The position numbers and the translations under genes are program-made. The notes below the pieces were generated by a model. The model searched no databases. It was given only the letters and a program-made list of their open reading frames with translations, and was not told where the DNA came from. Source: Candidatus Shapirobacteria bacterium (GTDB lineage: Bacteria; Patescibacteriota; Microgenomatia; UBA12405). From it: DNA of 14,113 nt. The stretch lies in contig JAGVHP010000039.1 of NCBI GenBank assembly GCA_020056515.1, positions 1 to 14,113 on the forward strand, in the 5' to 3' direction. Shown here piece after piece: positions 5,111 to 11,182 of this stretch (its first letter is position 1; every line of letters begins with the position of its first letter).

Positions 5111-5683
5111 GTGAGAAAAATGGTTCTGCACCCTGATTCTAAATTACGGGTAAAAACGGAGGAAGTAAAAAGCGTCACCGCCAAACTCCTAAAGGAGATA
5201 GGGGGTTTAGTTGAGGTGCTGTCAAAAAGTGAAAACGGGGCCGGATTAGCATCGACTCAAATCGGATATAGAAAACGCTTTTTGGGAATTAAAAAAGGAA
5301 AGGGAATACTGGTGATGATAAATCCCCAAATTATTAAGACCTATGGAGAAAAAGTTTATCCAATAATTGTCAAGGAAGAACCCGCCTCCGCCGGTGGCTC
5401 CGGCGAGGTAAGGGAAGATTTTTTGGAGGGTTGTTTGTCTTTTCCTAATCTTTTCGGAACAGTTAAACGATTTTTAAAAGTCGAAGTAAGTTGGAGGGAG
5501 ATTAGGGGTGGAAAGTTGGTAAAAAAACAACGATTAATGGAAGGTTTTGAGGCAATTGTGATTCAGCATGAAATAGATCACTTGGATGGGATATTGTTTG
5601 TGGATTATATTAAAAAAGACGGGGGAAAATTGTACCGATTTGTGGGAAAAGAAAAGATTGAAGTGGGGGTGGATTCGATTTAA
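5111..5683 (+). CDS. def: peptide deformylase
   Basis: 190 residues with all three deformylase motifs: GAGLASTQIG (43-52; GxGLAAxQ, Q50), EGCLS (106-110; metal ligand C108) and QHEIDHLDG (152-160; H153, E154, H157). It removes the formyl group from nascent chains using Fe2+ or Zn2+. The GTG start at 5111 is chosen because a TATAAT box ends 6 nt earlier. The in-frame ATG three codons later is the alternative. Residues ~91-100 (PASAGGSGEV) form an insertion ahead of motif 2 that is encoded by a GC-rich hairpin (5385-5408). The stop codon TAA is the first part of the AAATCCCCC hairpin repeat. Confidence 0.95.
   Translation: MRKMVLHPDSKLRVKTEEVKSVTAKLLKEIGGLVEVLSKSENGAGLASTQIGYRKRFLGIKKGKGILVMINPQIIKTYGEKVYPIIVKEEPASAGGSGEVREDFLEGCLSFPNLFGTVKRFLKVEVSWREIRGGKLVKKQRLMEGFEAIVIQHEIDHLDGILFVDYIKKDGGKLYRFVGKEKIEVGVDSI
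5385..5408. repeat. GC-rich palindromic insert inside def
   Basis: CCTCCGCCGG / CCGGCGAGG pair around a TGGCT loop with one bulged C. It is strikingly GC-rich in an AT-rich gene and encodes the PASAGGSGE insertion, so it is probably a REP-like palindrome captured in frame. Confidence 0.5.
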
Positions 5684-5716
5684 ATCCCCCTAATTCCCCC
5701 TTTGATGAAAGGGGGA
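5682..5716 (+). repeat. AAATCCCC...CCCCCTTT-GATG-AAAGGGGG hairpin repeat, copy 1
   Basis: AAATCCCCC (5682-5690), then CCCCCTTT (5696-5703), loop GATG, AAAGGGGG (5708-5715): an 8-bp perfect stem. It begins inside the def stop codon and runs into the TAGAAT -10 box of the DUF559 gene. It may also terminate def transcription. Confidence 0.75.
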
Positions 5717-5722
5717 TAGAAT
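5717..5722 (+). promoter_or_regulatory. -10 box of the DUF559 gene, abutting the hairpin repeat
   Basis: TAGAAT ends 5 nt before GTG 5728 and directly follows the GGGGGA end of repeat copy 1, so the repeat may have brought the promoter with it. Confidence 0.45.
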
Positions 5723-5727
5723 TTGGT

Positions 5728-6135
5728 GTGAAATATATTTGTCCGGAAGAGGTAAGAACTAAGTTAGGAAACTTGAGATATCTTGATTCATTAAGGTTGT
5801 TGGCAAGAAAAAACAGACGGGAACCGACGGAGTCAGAAAGACTATTTTGGGATAAAGTTATCAAAAACGATAAAACTGGCTATCGTTTTTTAAGACAAAA
5901 ATCTATCGGTAGATTTGTAATTGATTTTTATTGCTCAAAGTTATTGTTGGCGATAGAGATTGATGGTGGATATCACCTGAATATTATTAATCGTGATATT
6001 GGGAGAGACGAGGAATTAATTAAGAGAGGAATAAAGACAATCAGATACATAGAAAAGGAAATATTTAATGAAATTGATTGGGTTAATTGTGACTTAAAAA
6101 AGAGGACGTCAGAAAGGGAAGAAAAATTAAGATAA
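5728..6135 (+). CDS. DUF559 endonuclease-like protein (Vsr-related PD-(D/E)XK fold)
   Basis: 135 residues. The N-terminal part has the DUF559 signature LARKNRREPTESERLFW (25-41). The core QKSIGRFVIDFYCSKLLLAI (57-76) is followed by EIDGGYH (77-83), giving candidate nuclease residues D66, E77 and D79. DUF559 is related to very-short-patch-repair endonucleases, but a cellular substrate is not established. The GTG start is set by the -10 box; homologues often have variable N-termini here. The gene is bracketed by inverted copies of the same hairpin repeat (5682-5716 and 6141-6184), a layout like a repeat-associated nuclease cassette. Confidence 0.88.
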   Translation: MKYICPEEVRTKLGNLRYLDSLRLLARKNRREPTESERLFWDKVIKNDKTGYRFLRQKSIGRFVIDFYCSKLLLAIEIDGGYHLNIINRDIGRDEELIKRGIKTIRYIEKEIFNEIDWVNCDLKKRTSEREEKLR

Positions 6136-6140
6136 TTATT

Positions 6141-6184
6141 CTCCCTTTTTTCAAAGGGAGAAGCGGCGTAGCCGAGAGGGATTT
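6141..6184 (-). repeat. hairpin repeat, copy 2 (inverted relative to copy 1)
   Basis: Read on the reverse strand: AAATCCC, a 19-nt spacer containing GGCTACGCC, then CTCCCTTT-GAAA-AAAGGGAG (6160-6141), an 8-bp perfect stem. It lies 5 nt after the DUF559 stop and supplies the last codons (SRLRRFSL) and the TGA stop of the O-antigen ligase gene. It probably terminates both convergent genes. Confidence 0.7.
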
Positions 6185-8100
6185 GGAATTTTTTTTAAAA
6201 AATCCAGGGCGTTTTGGTTGCCGGGGGAGTATTGCAAATTTAGCTCGAAATATTTTTTGGCTAGATCGTATTTTTTTTGATTGAAATAGAGGAGACCAAG
6301 ATCGAAATAGGCATGATCATAATTGGGTTTGAGATCAATAGCTTTAAGATAGTTGGTTTCGGTTTCCTGAAGATTGTCGGTAGCGTTGTAAAACTTGGCT
6401 AAAAGATAAAAAGTTTTAGCGTCGGTGGGAGCCAGGAGGGTGGTTTGGTGAAGGGTAGTGATGGCTTGGGGGTAATATTGGGTATCGGTGGTAGCCAGGT
6501 AGGTGAGAGCTTGGGTGTGTTCTTTAAGAAAATTAACATTGAGAGGAGAAATGGCCAGGGCCAGATCGGAAAATCCAAGAGAGTTGGTGGCAAATTCCAA
6601 GGCAGAAGTGGTGTCTTTTTCCAAAAAGTAGACGGCCGAAAGTTTGGCCGAGGCAACAGAGAGACGGCTAAGATATACCGGCTCATTGGGGTTGAGTTGA
6701 TAGCATTTGAGAAGGTACTGATAGGATTTGACATATTGATTTTGATTATCCTCCCGGTCGCTTTGAGCCAGAGCGATGTCGGCAAGATAGAATTTAAGAA
6801 GATGAGAAGATGAGAAGATGAGAAGATAAAGAGAAATAAGTAAAAGCGGGGAGCGAAGGAAGCGGGGAGTATTGACGGGGACAGGGGTCAGGGCAAGGGC
6901 AGGAAGAAGGAAAAAGTATAGGGAAACAATAACTACACTGAAACCGGCAAAGTTGGTGATTAGAATCGAAAGATAGGCGGCTAGCAGATCCCACTTGCGG
7001 TGGGAGATGAGAAGATAAGAAGATGAGAAGATGAGAAGAAGATAAGAAAGAAAACCGAGAGTACCGGTGTTAGTTAGATAGTTTAGATATTCATTGTGGA
7101 CTTTGTTGTAGAGAAATTCCCATTCGGAAGTGAGATTGTGGGAGGCTGGCCGGACGGAATAATAAGTGTAGGCAAAGGTTTCCGGGCCGGTGCCAAGGAT
7201 GGGATATTTTTGCCAGAGACGGATGGCTCCTGACCAGACGATTTTTCGGATATCTTCCGAGGGAGTGATTAAGATATCAGATCTCGGTTTTTCAGATTTC
7301 AATGAAGGTGAAGTGAATACTATGTCTTTGATGGGATTGTCGATGACTAAGGACAAAGTGAGTAATACTAAGTACATAGTACCTAGTAATTTGGGAAATT
7401 TTTTGAAATTGAAGACAAGGTAAATACTAAGACAAATAACGGCGGCGATAATGCCCGATTTAGATTTGGTAAAGAGTAAGCAGAGGAAGTACAGAGTATT
7501 TAGTACCAAGTAAAAAGTAACAAGTAATTTGGAGCGGGAGGATTGAAGTTTATAAACAGCTAAAGGGAGAAGGATACAGAGGTAGGCGGAGAGCCAATTG
7601 GGTTGACCAAGGGTGGAAAATACCCGGGTAGAAACGTCCTGAAGCCAAAATTTGGCGTCAATACCGAAGTGTTCGAGAATGCCATAAGTGGCAACAATAA
7701 ATCCGGAAATCAGGGAAAAGTTAATAATATCGTTTTTAAATTTATCGTCAAGATAATTAACTAAAATAAAAAAGAGGAGACTAAAGGCTAAAAGAGACAA
7801 GAGGCCACCGTTGAGGCGGGAGTAATAGCCAAAAAATGAAGTGTGGATGTCAACTGAAAAAATAGTGGAAATAATCTGAATCAAGAGAAAGAGAAGAAGG
7901 GGGAGATTGAGAGGGGTTTTGGAGAGCAGAGAAACTTGACCTTTAAAATAATTTAAAACATGAAATAACAAAACCAAAACGGTAAAAAGATAAACAAGGT
8001 ACATTTTGGGGATTTCAAACAGTTCGGAGTTGAAGGTGGTAAAAACGAGGGGAGTGAGAAAGAAGAGGAGAAGGTAGAGTAATTTAGTAGCTTTGACCAC
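6151..8100 (-). CDS. O-antigen ligase (Wzy_C/WaaL-like) fused to a TPR domain
   Basis: 649 residues. The first ~430 are about ten to twelve membrane helices with the O-antigen ligase landmarks LGTGPETFAYTYYS and, in a large extracytoplasmic loop, H335 in VHNEYLNYL followed by TGTLGF. Residues ~440-640 are soluble TPR units, clearest in the final 100 residues (DNLQETETNYLKAIDLKPNY and KKYDLAKKYFELNLQYSPGN). Family knowledge: transfer or polymerisation of lipid-linked glycans at the outer membrane face; CPR cells have no LPS, so the acceptor is more likely a surface glycan or protein. GTG 8100 is chosen because TATAAT ends 6 nt upstream. Four simple-repeat tracts encode parts of the membrane helices. 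The C-terminus lies within hairpin repeat copy 2. Confidence 0.9.
   Translation of the reverse strand: MVKATKLLYLLLFFLTPLVFTTFNSELFEIPKMYLVYLFTVLVLLFHVLNYFKGQVSLLSKTPLNLPLLLFLLIQIISTIFSVDIHTSFFGYYSRLNGGLLSLLAFSLLFFILVNYLDDKFKNDIINFSLISGFIVATYGILEHFGIDAKFWLQDVSTRVFSTLGQPNWLSAYLCILLPLAVYKLQSSRSKLLVTFYLVLNTLYFLCLLFTKSKSGIIAAVICLSIYLVFNFKKFPKLLGTMYLVLLTLSLVIDNPIKDIVFTSPSLKSEKPRSDILITPSEDIRKIVWSGAIRLWQKYPILGTGPETFAYTYYSVRPASHNLTSEWEFLYNKVHNEYLNYLTNTGTLGFLSYLLLIFSSSYLLISHRKWDLLAAYLSILITNFAGFSVVIVSLYFFLLPALALTPVPVNTPRFLRSPLLLISLYLLIFSSSHLLKFYLADIALAQSDREDNQNQYVKSYQYLLKCYQLNPNEPVYLSRLSVASAKLSAVYFLEKDTTSALEFATNSLGFSDLALAISPLNVNFLKEHTQALTYLATTDTQYYPQAITTLHQTTLLAPTDAKTFYLLAKFYNATDNLQETETNYLKAIDLKPNYDHAYFDLGLLYFNQKKYDLAKKYFELNLQYSPGNQNALDFLKKIPNPSRLRRFSL
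6796..6828. repeat. GAGAAGAT tandem repeat, tract 1, in the O-antigen ligase gene
   Basis: About four 8-nt units of GAGAAGAT. Read on the coding strand they give LLIFSSSHLL at about residues 425-435, within the last membrane helix. Confidence 0.75.
7004..7050. repeat. GAGAAGAT tandem repeat, tract 2, in the O-antigen ligase gene
   Basis: Five to six degenerate GAGAAGAT units, encoding LLIFSSSYLLIS at about residues 351-366, in the helix after the conserved loop. Confidence 0.75.
7361..7392. repeat. AGTACxTAGTA-type repeat, tract 1, in the O-antigen ligase gene
   Basis: AATACTAAGTACATAGTACC and flanking bases, a degenerate AGTA-based tandem repeat. It encodes KLLGTMYLVL at about residues 237-246. 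Confidence 0.6.
7495..7530. repeat. AGTACxTAGTA-type repeat, tract 2, in the O-antigen ligase gene
   Basis: GTATTTAGTACCAAGTAAAA plus AGTAACAAGTAATTT. It encodes KLLVTFYLVLNT at about residues 191-202, closely like the peptide from tract 1. Confidence 0.6.
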
Positions 8101-8106
8101 AAACTG

Positions 8107-8116
8107 ATTATATACT
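8107..8116. promoter_or_regulatory. overlapping divergent -10 boxes for O-antigen ligase (-) and mreB (+)
   Basis: ATTATATACT: the reverse strand reads TATAAT (8112-8107), 6 nt, GTG 8100. The forward strand reads TATACT (8111-8116), 6 nt, GTG 8123. The start codons are 22 nt apart and both genes use GTG. Confidence 0.65.
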
Positions 8117-8122
8117 TAACAG

Positions 8123-9154
8123 GTGGCCGGGTTAAAAGAATTTATTTCCAACTTTTATTGGCAGATGGGAGTGGATCTGGGGAGTAGCCATATTGGTATT
8201 TATTTAAAAGGGAAAGGAATTGTGGTGGATGAGCCGTCACAGGTGGTTAGGTTGAAAAAGAAAAAAGGCGGACAAAGCCGTTTTTTGGTGTTTGGACAAA
8301 AAGCCAAGGAAACGGTGAGTCGAGAGCCAAAATTGATTGAAGTGGTGTCGCCGGTAAAAAAAGGAGTGGTGGTAGATTTGGAGGCAGCGGAAGCACTAGC
8401 CGGAAACTATTTGAAATTAATTTTTGAAATTCCCTCTGGATATCCGCGGCTATTAAAACCAAGAGCAATAGTGGCGGTGAGTAGTCAAATTTCGGAGGTA
8501 CAAAGAAGAGCTTATGTTTCGGTATTTAATAATGCCGGGGCAGGTGAGGTAATTTTAGTGGATAGCGGAGTAGCCGGGGCCTTGGGCTCCGGTTATAATC
8601 TGGATGAAAGCGGGGGACTACTAATGGTGGATATTGGCGGAAGCAAAACCGAAATAAGTTTAGTCTCAATGGGGGGGTTGGTAATCGGACGGTGCTTGGA
8701 GCTGGGGGGGGATAATTTTGACGAAGCGATTATTAACTATGTCAAAATGAAATACGGGTTGCTAATTGGTAAAAACAGTGCCGAGAAGTTAAAAATCGGA
8801 GACGGGGGAATAGTTCGGGGACGGGATTTGGAACATAGTTTACCTAAAAGCCTAAGAGTAAGCGGGTCTGAAATTCAAGAAGCGGTCGCGTTTTTGGTAA
8901 ACAAAATTGTCCGGACAGTTGGGGGAATATTGGATGAAATGCCGACAGAAATGACGGAGGATATTTTAAAAAGAGGGATTGTGCTAATCGGTGGGACGGC
9001 CCAAATGGTGGAAATAGCTAAAGTAATCGAAGAAGAAACAAAGATAAGCACGGTGGTGGTGGACGAGCCGACGCAAGCGGTGATCCGGGGTTGCGGGGTG
9101 TTGTTGGAAGATCCGGGATTGTTAAAGAGGGTCAAAACAATTAACAACCGATGA
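8123..9154 (+). CDS. mreB: MreB-family rod-shape actin homologue
   Basis: 343 residues, the usual MreB length. ATP-site elements are in order: phosphate-1 GVDLGSSHIGIY (16-27), VAVSSQISEVQRRAY (117-131, like the MreB segment ending in EVERRA), phosphate-2 MVDIGGSKTEIS (168-179), GGDNFDEAI (195-203) and the adenosine motif VLIGGTAQM (287-295). It forms membrane-bound filaments that place cell-wall synthesis. The sequence is divergent (GGTAQM rather than GGGALL), so a paralogue such as Mbl is possible. GTG 8123 is set by the -10 box 6 nt before. It overlaps the PBP2 gene by 4 nt (ATGA), hence translational coupling. mreC and mreD, often found between these two, are absent. Confidence 0.92.
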   Translation: MAGLKEFISNFYWQMGVDLGSSHIGIYLKGKGIVVDEPSQVVRLKKKKGGQSRFLVFGQKAKETVSREPKLIEVVSPVKKGVVVDLEAAEALAGNYLKLIFEIPSGYPRLLKPRAIVAVSSQISEVQRRAYVSVFNNAGAGEVILVDSGVAGALGSGYNLDESGGLLMVDIGGSKTEISLVSMGGLVIGRCLELGGDNFDEAIINYVKMKYGLLIGKNSAEKLKIGDGGIVRGRDLEHSLPKSLRVSGSEIQEAVAFLVNKIVRTVGGILDEMPTEMTEDILKRGIVLIGGTAQMVEIAKVIEEETKISTVVVDEPTQAVIRGCGVLLEDPGLLKRVKTINNR

Positions 9155-10695
9155 AGAGATATTGGTGTATTAAACTTTTGATTTATTTGTCCTTTTTAGT
9201 ACTTTTGGCCGGAGTGTTGAGATTGGGTTGGGTAAGAGGAGGATATTATCGGCAGCAAGCACGGGATAATAAGGTTACGGAAACTCTGATTTTAGCCAAT
9301 CGGGGACAAATAGTCGATCGGAAAGGAAGGTTGTTGGTCCGGAGCCAGGAGATTGAGGGGGTCAAGAGGAGGCAATATCTATATGGAGATGCTTTGGGGG
9401 CAATTACCGGTTATGTAGGAAAGGCAGATAGTGATGAACTAAAATATGGTGTTTGTGGAGGAAAAAAACTAAATAATTTATCACTAATTGGTCGGGGCGG
9501 AATTGAGGAGAGTATGGAGTGTCAATTATTGGGAACAGATGGAAAAAAACTAACGGAAACTGATGCAAAAGGCAGGCTGGTACGGGAATTGGGGACATAC
9601 CCGGCGGTGGCTGGCAGGGAGGTAGAGTTGAGCATCGATGCTTATTGGCAGGACAAAATGTATCAATTACTAACCGGTAGAAAGGCGGCGGCAATCGTAT
9701 CGGAAGTGGGGACGGGTAAAATTTTGGTGTTGGCCACCTCCCCCAGTTTTGATCCAAATGTGTTTGCCTATGAGCCAGATACAGTGAGAATAAAAAATTA
9801 TCTTGAAGATAAAAATGGTCTGCCGATGATGAACCGGGTAGTAGGGGCAAAGTATCATCCGGGAAGTGTGTTTAAACTGGCGGTAGCGGTAGCGGGATTG
9901 GAGGAGGGAGCAATAAATGAGTCAACGACTTTTGAGGATACCGGAGTAATAAGGGTAGGGGAATATAGTTATAATAATTGGCTGTGGACTAAAAGAGGAA
10001 CGACGGACGGGATGGTAGATATTGTAAAAGCGATAAAGAGGTCAAATGATATCTTTTTTTATCGCCTAGGCGAGACTTTGGGGTCGGAAAAAATTAAAAA
10101 GTGGGCGACTAAATTCGGAATGGGGGTAAAAACCGGAGTGGAGATACCAGCTGAGGTGGAGGGGTTGGTACCGGATGCCAGATGGAAGGAAAAAACTACC
10201 GGGGAAAAGTGGTTTTTGGGGAATACTTATCATCTTTCAATTGGACAGGGAGATGTATCAGTGTCACCGCTGCAAATCAATTTGGAAACCAGTGTAATTG
10301 CCAATAATGGCAGAAAATGCCAAATGAGCATATTAAAAAACAGTGAAAGTAAATGTGAATCTTTGGGAATTAGTAGTAAGACGATAAATATAGTTAAAGC
10401 GGGAATGGTTGAGGCGTGTTTGAGAGGAGGAACCGCTTGGCCGCTTTTTAATTTCAAGACTAAGTTGGCCTGTAAAACAGGAACAGCAGAAGTAGGAGAT
10501 GGGACCAAAGATACTCATGCCTGGTTGACGGCTTTTGCTCCCGCCGAAAATCCTCAAATAGTGATAACAGTGTTGGTAGAAAGAGGTGGGGAGGGAAGCG
10601 ACATAGCAGCGCCGATAGTGGGTGACTTTTTAAAAGAATGGTTTGAGGAACCTAATACGGTGGTACCGCGGTATCCGACAAAAACAGAAAATTAA
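9151..10695 (+). CDS. mrdA: penicillin-binding protein 2-type peptidoglycan transpeptidase
   Basis: 514 residues, shorter than the ~600 usual. There is a short cytoplasmic tail, a single membrane helix at about 8-26, a reduced non-catalytic region, and a transpeptidase domain from about 175. Catalytic motifs are HPGSVFK (236-242, nucleophile S239 and K242), SND (298-300) and KTGT (442-445). GQGDVSVSPLQ (365-375) is the usual class B PBP segment. It cross-links peptidoglycan outside the membrane, as PBP2 of the elongasome, and its coupling to mreB supports that over a divisome role. No rodA partner is in the window. The start ATG lies inside the mreB stop. Hairpin repeat copy 3 begins at its stop codon. 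Confidence 0.93.
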   Translation: MKRYWCIKLLIYLSFLVLLAGVLRLGWVRGGYYRQQARDNKVTETLILANRGQIVDRKGRLLVRSQEIEGVKRRQYLYGDALGAITGYVGKADSDELKYGVCGGKKLNNLSLIGRGGIEESMECQLLGTDGKKLTETDAKGRLVRELGTYPAVAGREVELSIDAYWQDKMYQLLTGRKAAAIVSEVGTGKILVLATSPSFDPNVFAYEPDTVRIKNYLEDKNGLPMMNRVVGAKYHPGSVFKLAVAVAGLEEGAINESTTFEDTGVIRVGEYSYNNWLWTKRGTTDGMVDIVKAIKRSNDIFFYRLGETLGSEKIKKWATKFGMGVKTGVEIPAEVEGLVPDARWKEKTTGEKWFLGNTYHLSIGQGDVSVSPLQINLETSVIANNGRKCQMSILKNSESKCESLGISSKTINIVKAGMVEACLRGGTAWPLFNFKTKLACKTGTAEVGDGTKDTHAWLTAFAPAENPQIVITVLVERGGEGSDIAAPIVGDFLKEWFEEPNTVVPRYPTKTEN

Positions 10696-10736
10696 ATCCC
10701 CTTGACCTGCGGGCATTCCCCTTTGAAGAAAGGGGA
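10694..10736 (+). repeat. hairpin repeat, copy 3 (solo)
   Basis: AAATCCCC (10694-10701), a 16-nt spacer, then CCCCTTT (10718-10724), loop GAAG, AAAGGGG (10729-10735). As at def, the repeat starts within the TAA stop of the upstream gene. It may terminate mreB-PBP2 transcription. Confidence 0.75.
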
Positions 10737-10747
10737 CTAAAAAAGAT

Positions 10748-10753
10748 TAAAAT
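10748..10753 (+). promoter_or_regulatory. -10 box of the dprA-like gene
   Basis: TAAAAT ends 6 nt before ATG 10760, in the AT-rich stretch just after repeat copy 3. No -35 is seen. Confidence 0.4.
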
Positions 10754-10759
10754 GTTGTC

Positions 10760-11167
10760 ATGAAAAGAATAGCAATTGTGGGGAGTAGGCGGATGACGGG
10801 ATATGGCAGAGAAGTAATCGGGTTGTTGATGAAAGAGTTAAAAAATAAGGCGGAGGTGATCACAATTGAGGTACAGGGGTGCAATTTGGAAGTAATTAGG
10901 TTGGGGGCTAAAAAAGTATTCAGGGGAGATAATTTTGAAAAATTGAATGAGGAAGTGGCCAGATATGCCGATATATTGGTAATTGTTGAGGGCGGGGAAA
11001 AGAGCGGAACGATACTTTTAGCTTCAAAGTTTATCGAAAAAGGTAAATATGTCTATTGTGTGCCGGGAAGAATTACGGATGACAATTCTAGAGCTACCAA
11101 TTGGCTGATATCTCAAGGAGCCGGAGTGATCTCCGACACTTCCGATTTGACAGGTCTGGCAGAATAG
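10760..11167 (+). CDS. dprA: minimal DprA/Smf-like protein
   Basis: 135 residues against ~280-370 for typical DprA. It keeps the start of the Rossmann core, IAIVGSRRMTGYG (4-16), and its end: DILVIVEGGEKSGTILLASK (71-90), YCVPGRITD (99-107) and NWLISQGAGVISD (114-126), equivalent to the DprA segments SGsLiTA, vPG and N.LI..GA. The central glycine-rich segment with the GID/AH motif and the flanking SAM and winged-helix domains are missing. Full DprA loads RecA onto incoming ssDNA in transformation; whether this short form does so is uncertain, and a LOG/MoCo-carrier-like nucleotide-binding role is possible. It directly precedes topA, the common bacterial dprA-topA order. Confidence 0.75.
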   Translation: MKRIAIVGSRRMTGYGREVIGLLMKELKNKAEVITIEVQGCNLEVIRLGAKKVFRGDNFEKLNEEVARYADILVIVEGGEKSGTILLASKFIEKGKYVYCVPGRITDDNSRATNWLISQGAGVISDTSDLTGLAE

Positions 11168-11182
11168 TTGACAATGGTCGTT

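Noticed and set aside
6445..6813. Forward-strand 122-residue ORF opposite the TPR region
   Set aside because: It is an antisense shadow of the O-antigen ligase gene, Gly/Lys-rich with no recognisable domain and no start signal.
6796..7050. CRISPR-like array from the repeated GAGAAGAT units
   Set aside because: Units are 8 nt, tandem and without spacers; they are microsatellite-like and lie within a coding frame.
9404..9850. Reverse-strand 148-residue ORF in the PBP2 gene
   Set aside because: Pro/His-rich shadow frame opposite a coding region with well-conserved transpeptidase motifs.
11168..11182. TTG 11168 or ATG 11174 as topA start
   Set aside because: They would add MTMVV ahead of the usual topoisomerase I N-terminus and have no Shine-Dalgarno; not excluded, but ATG 11183 fits the family better.
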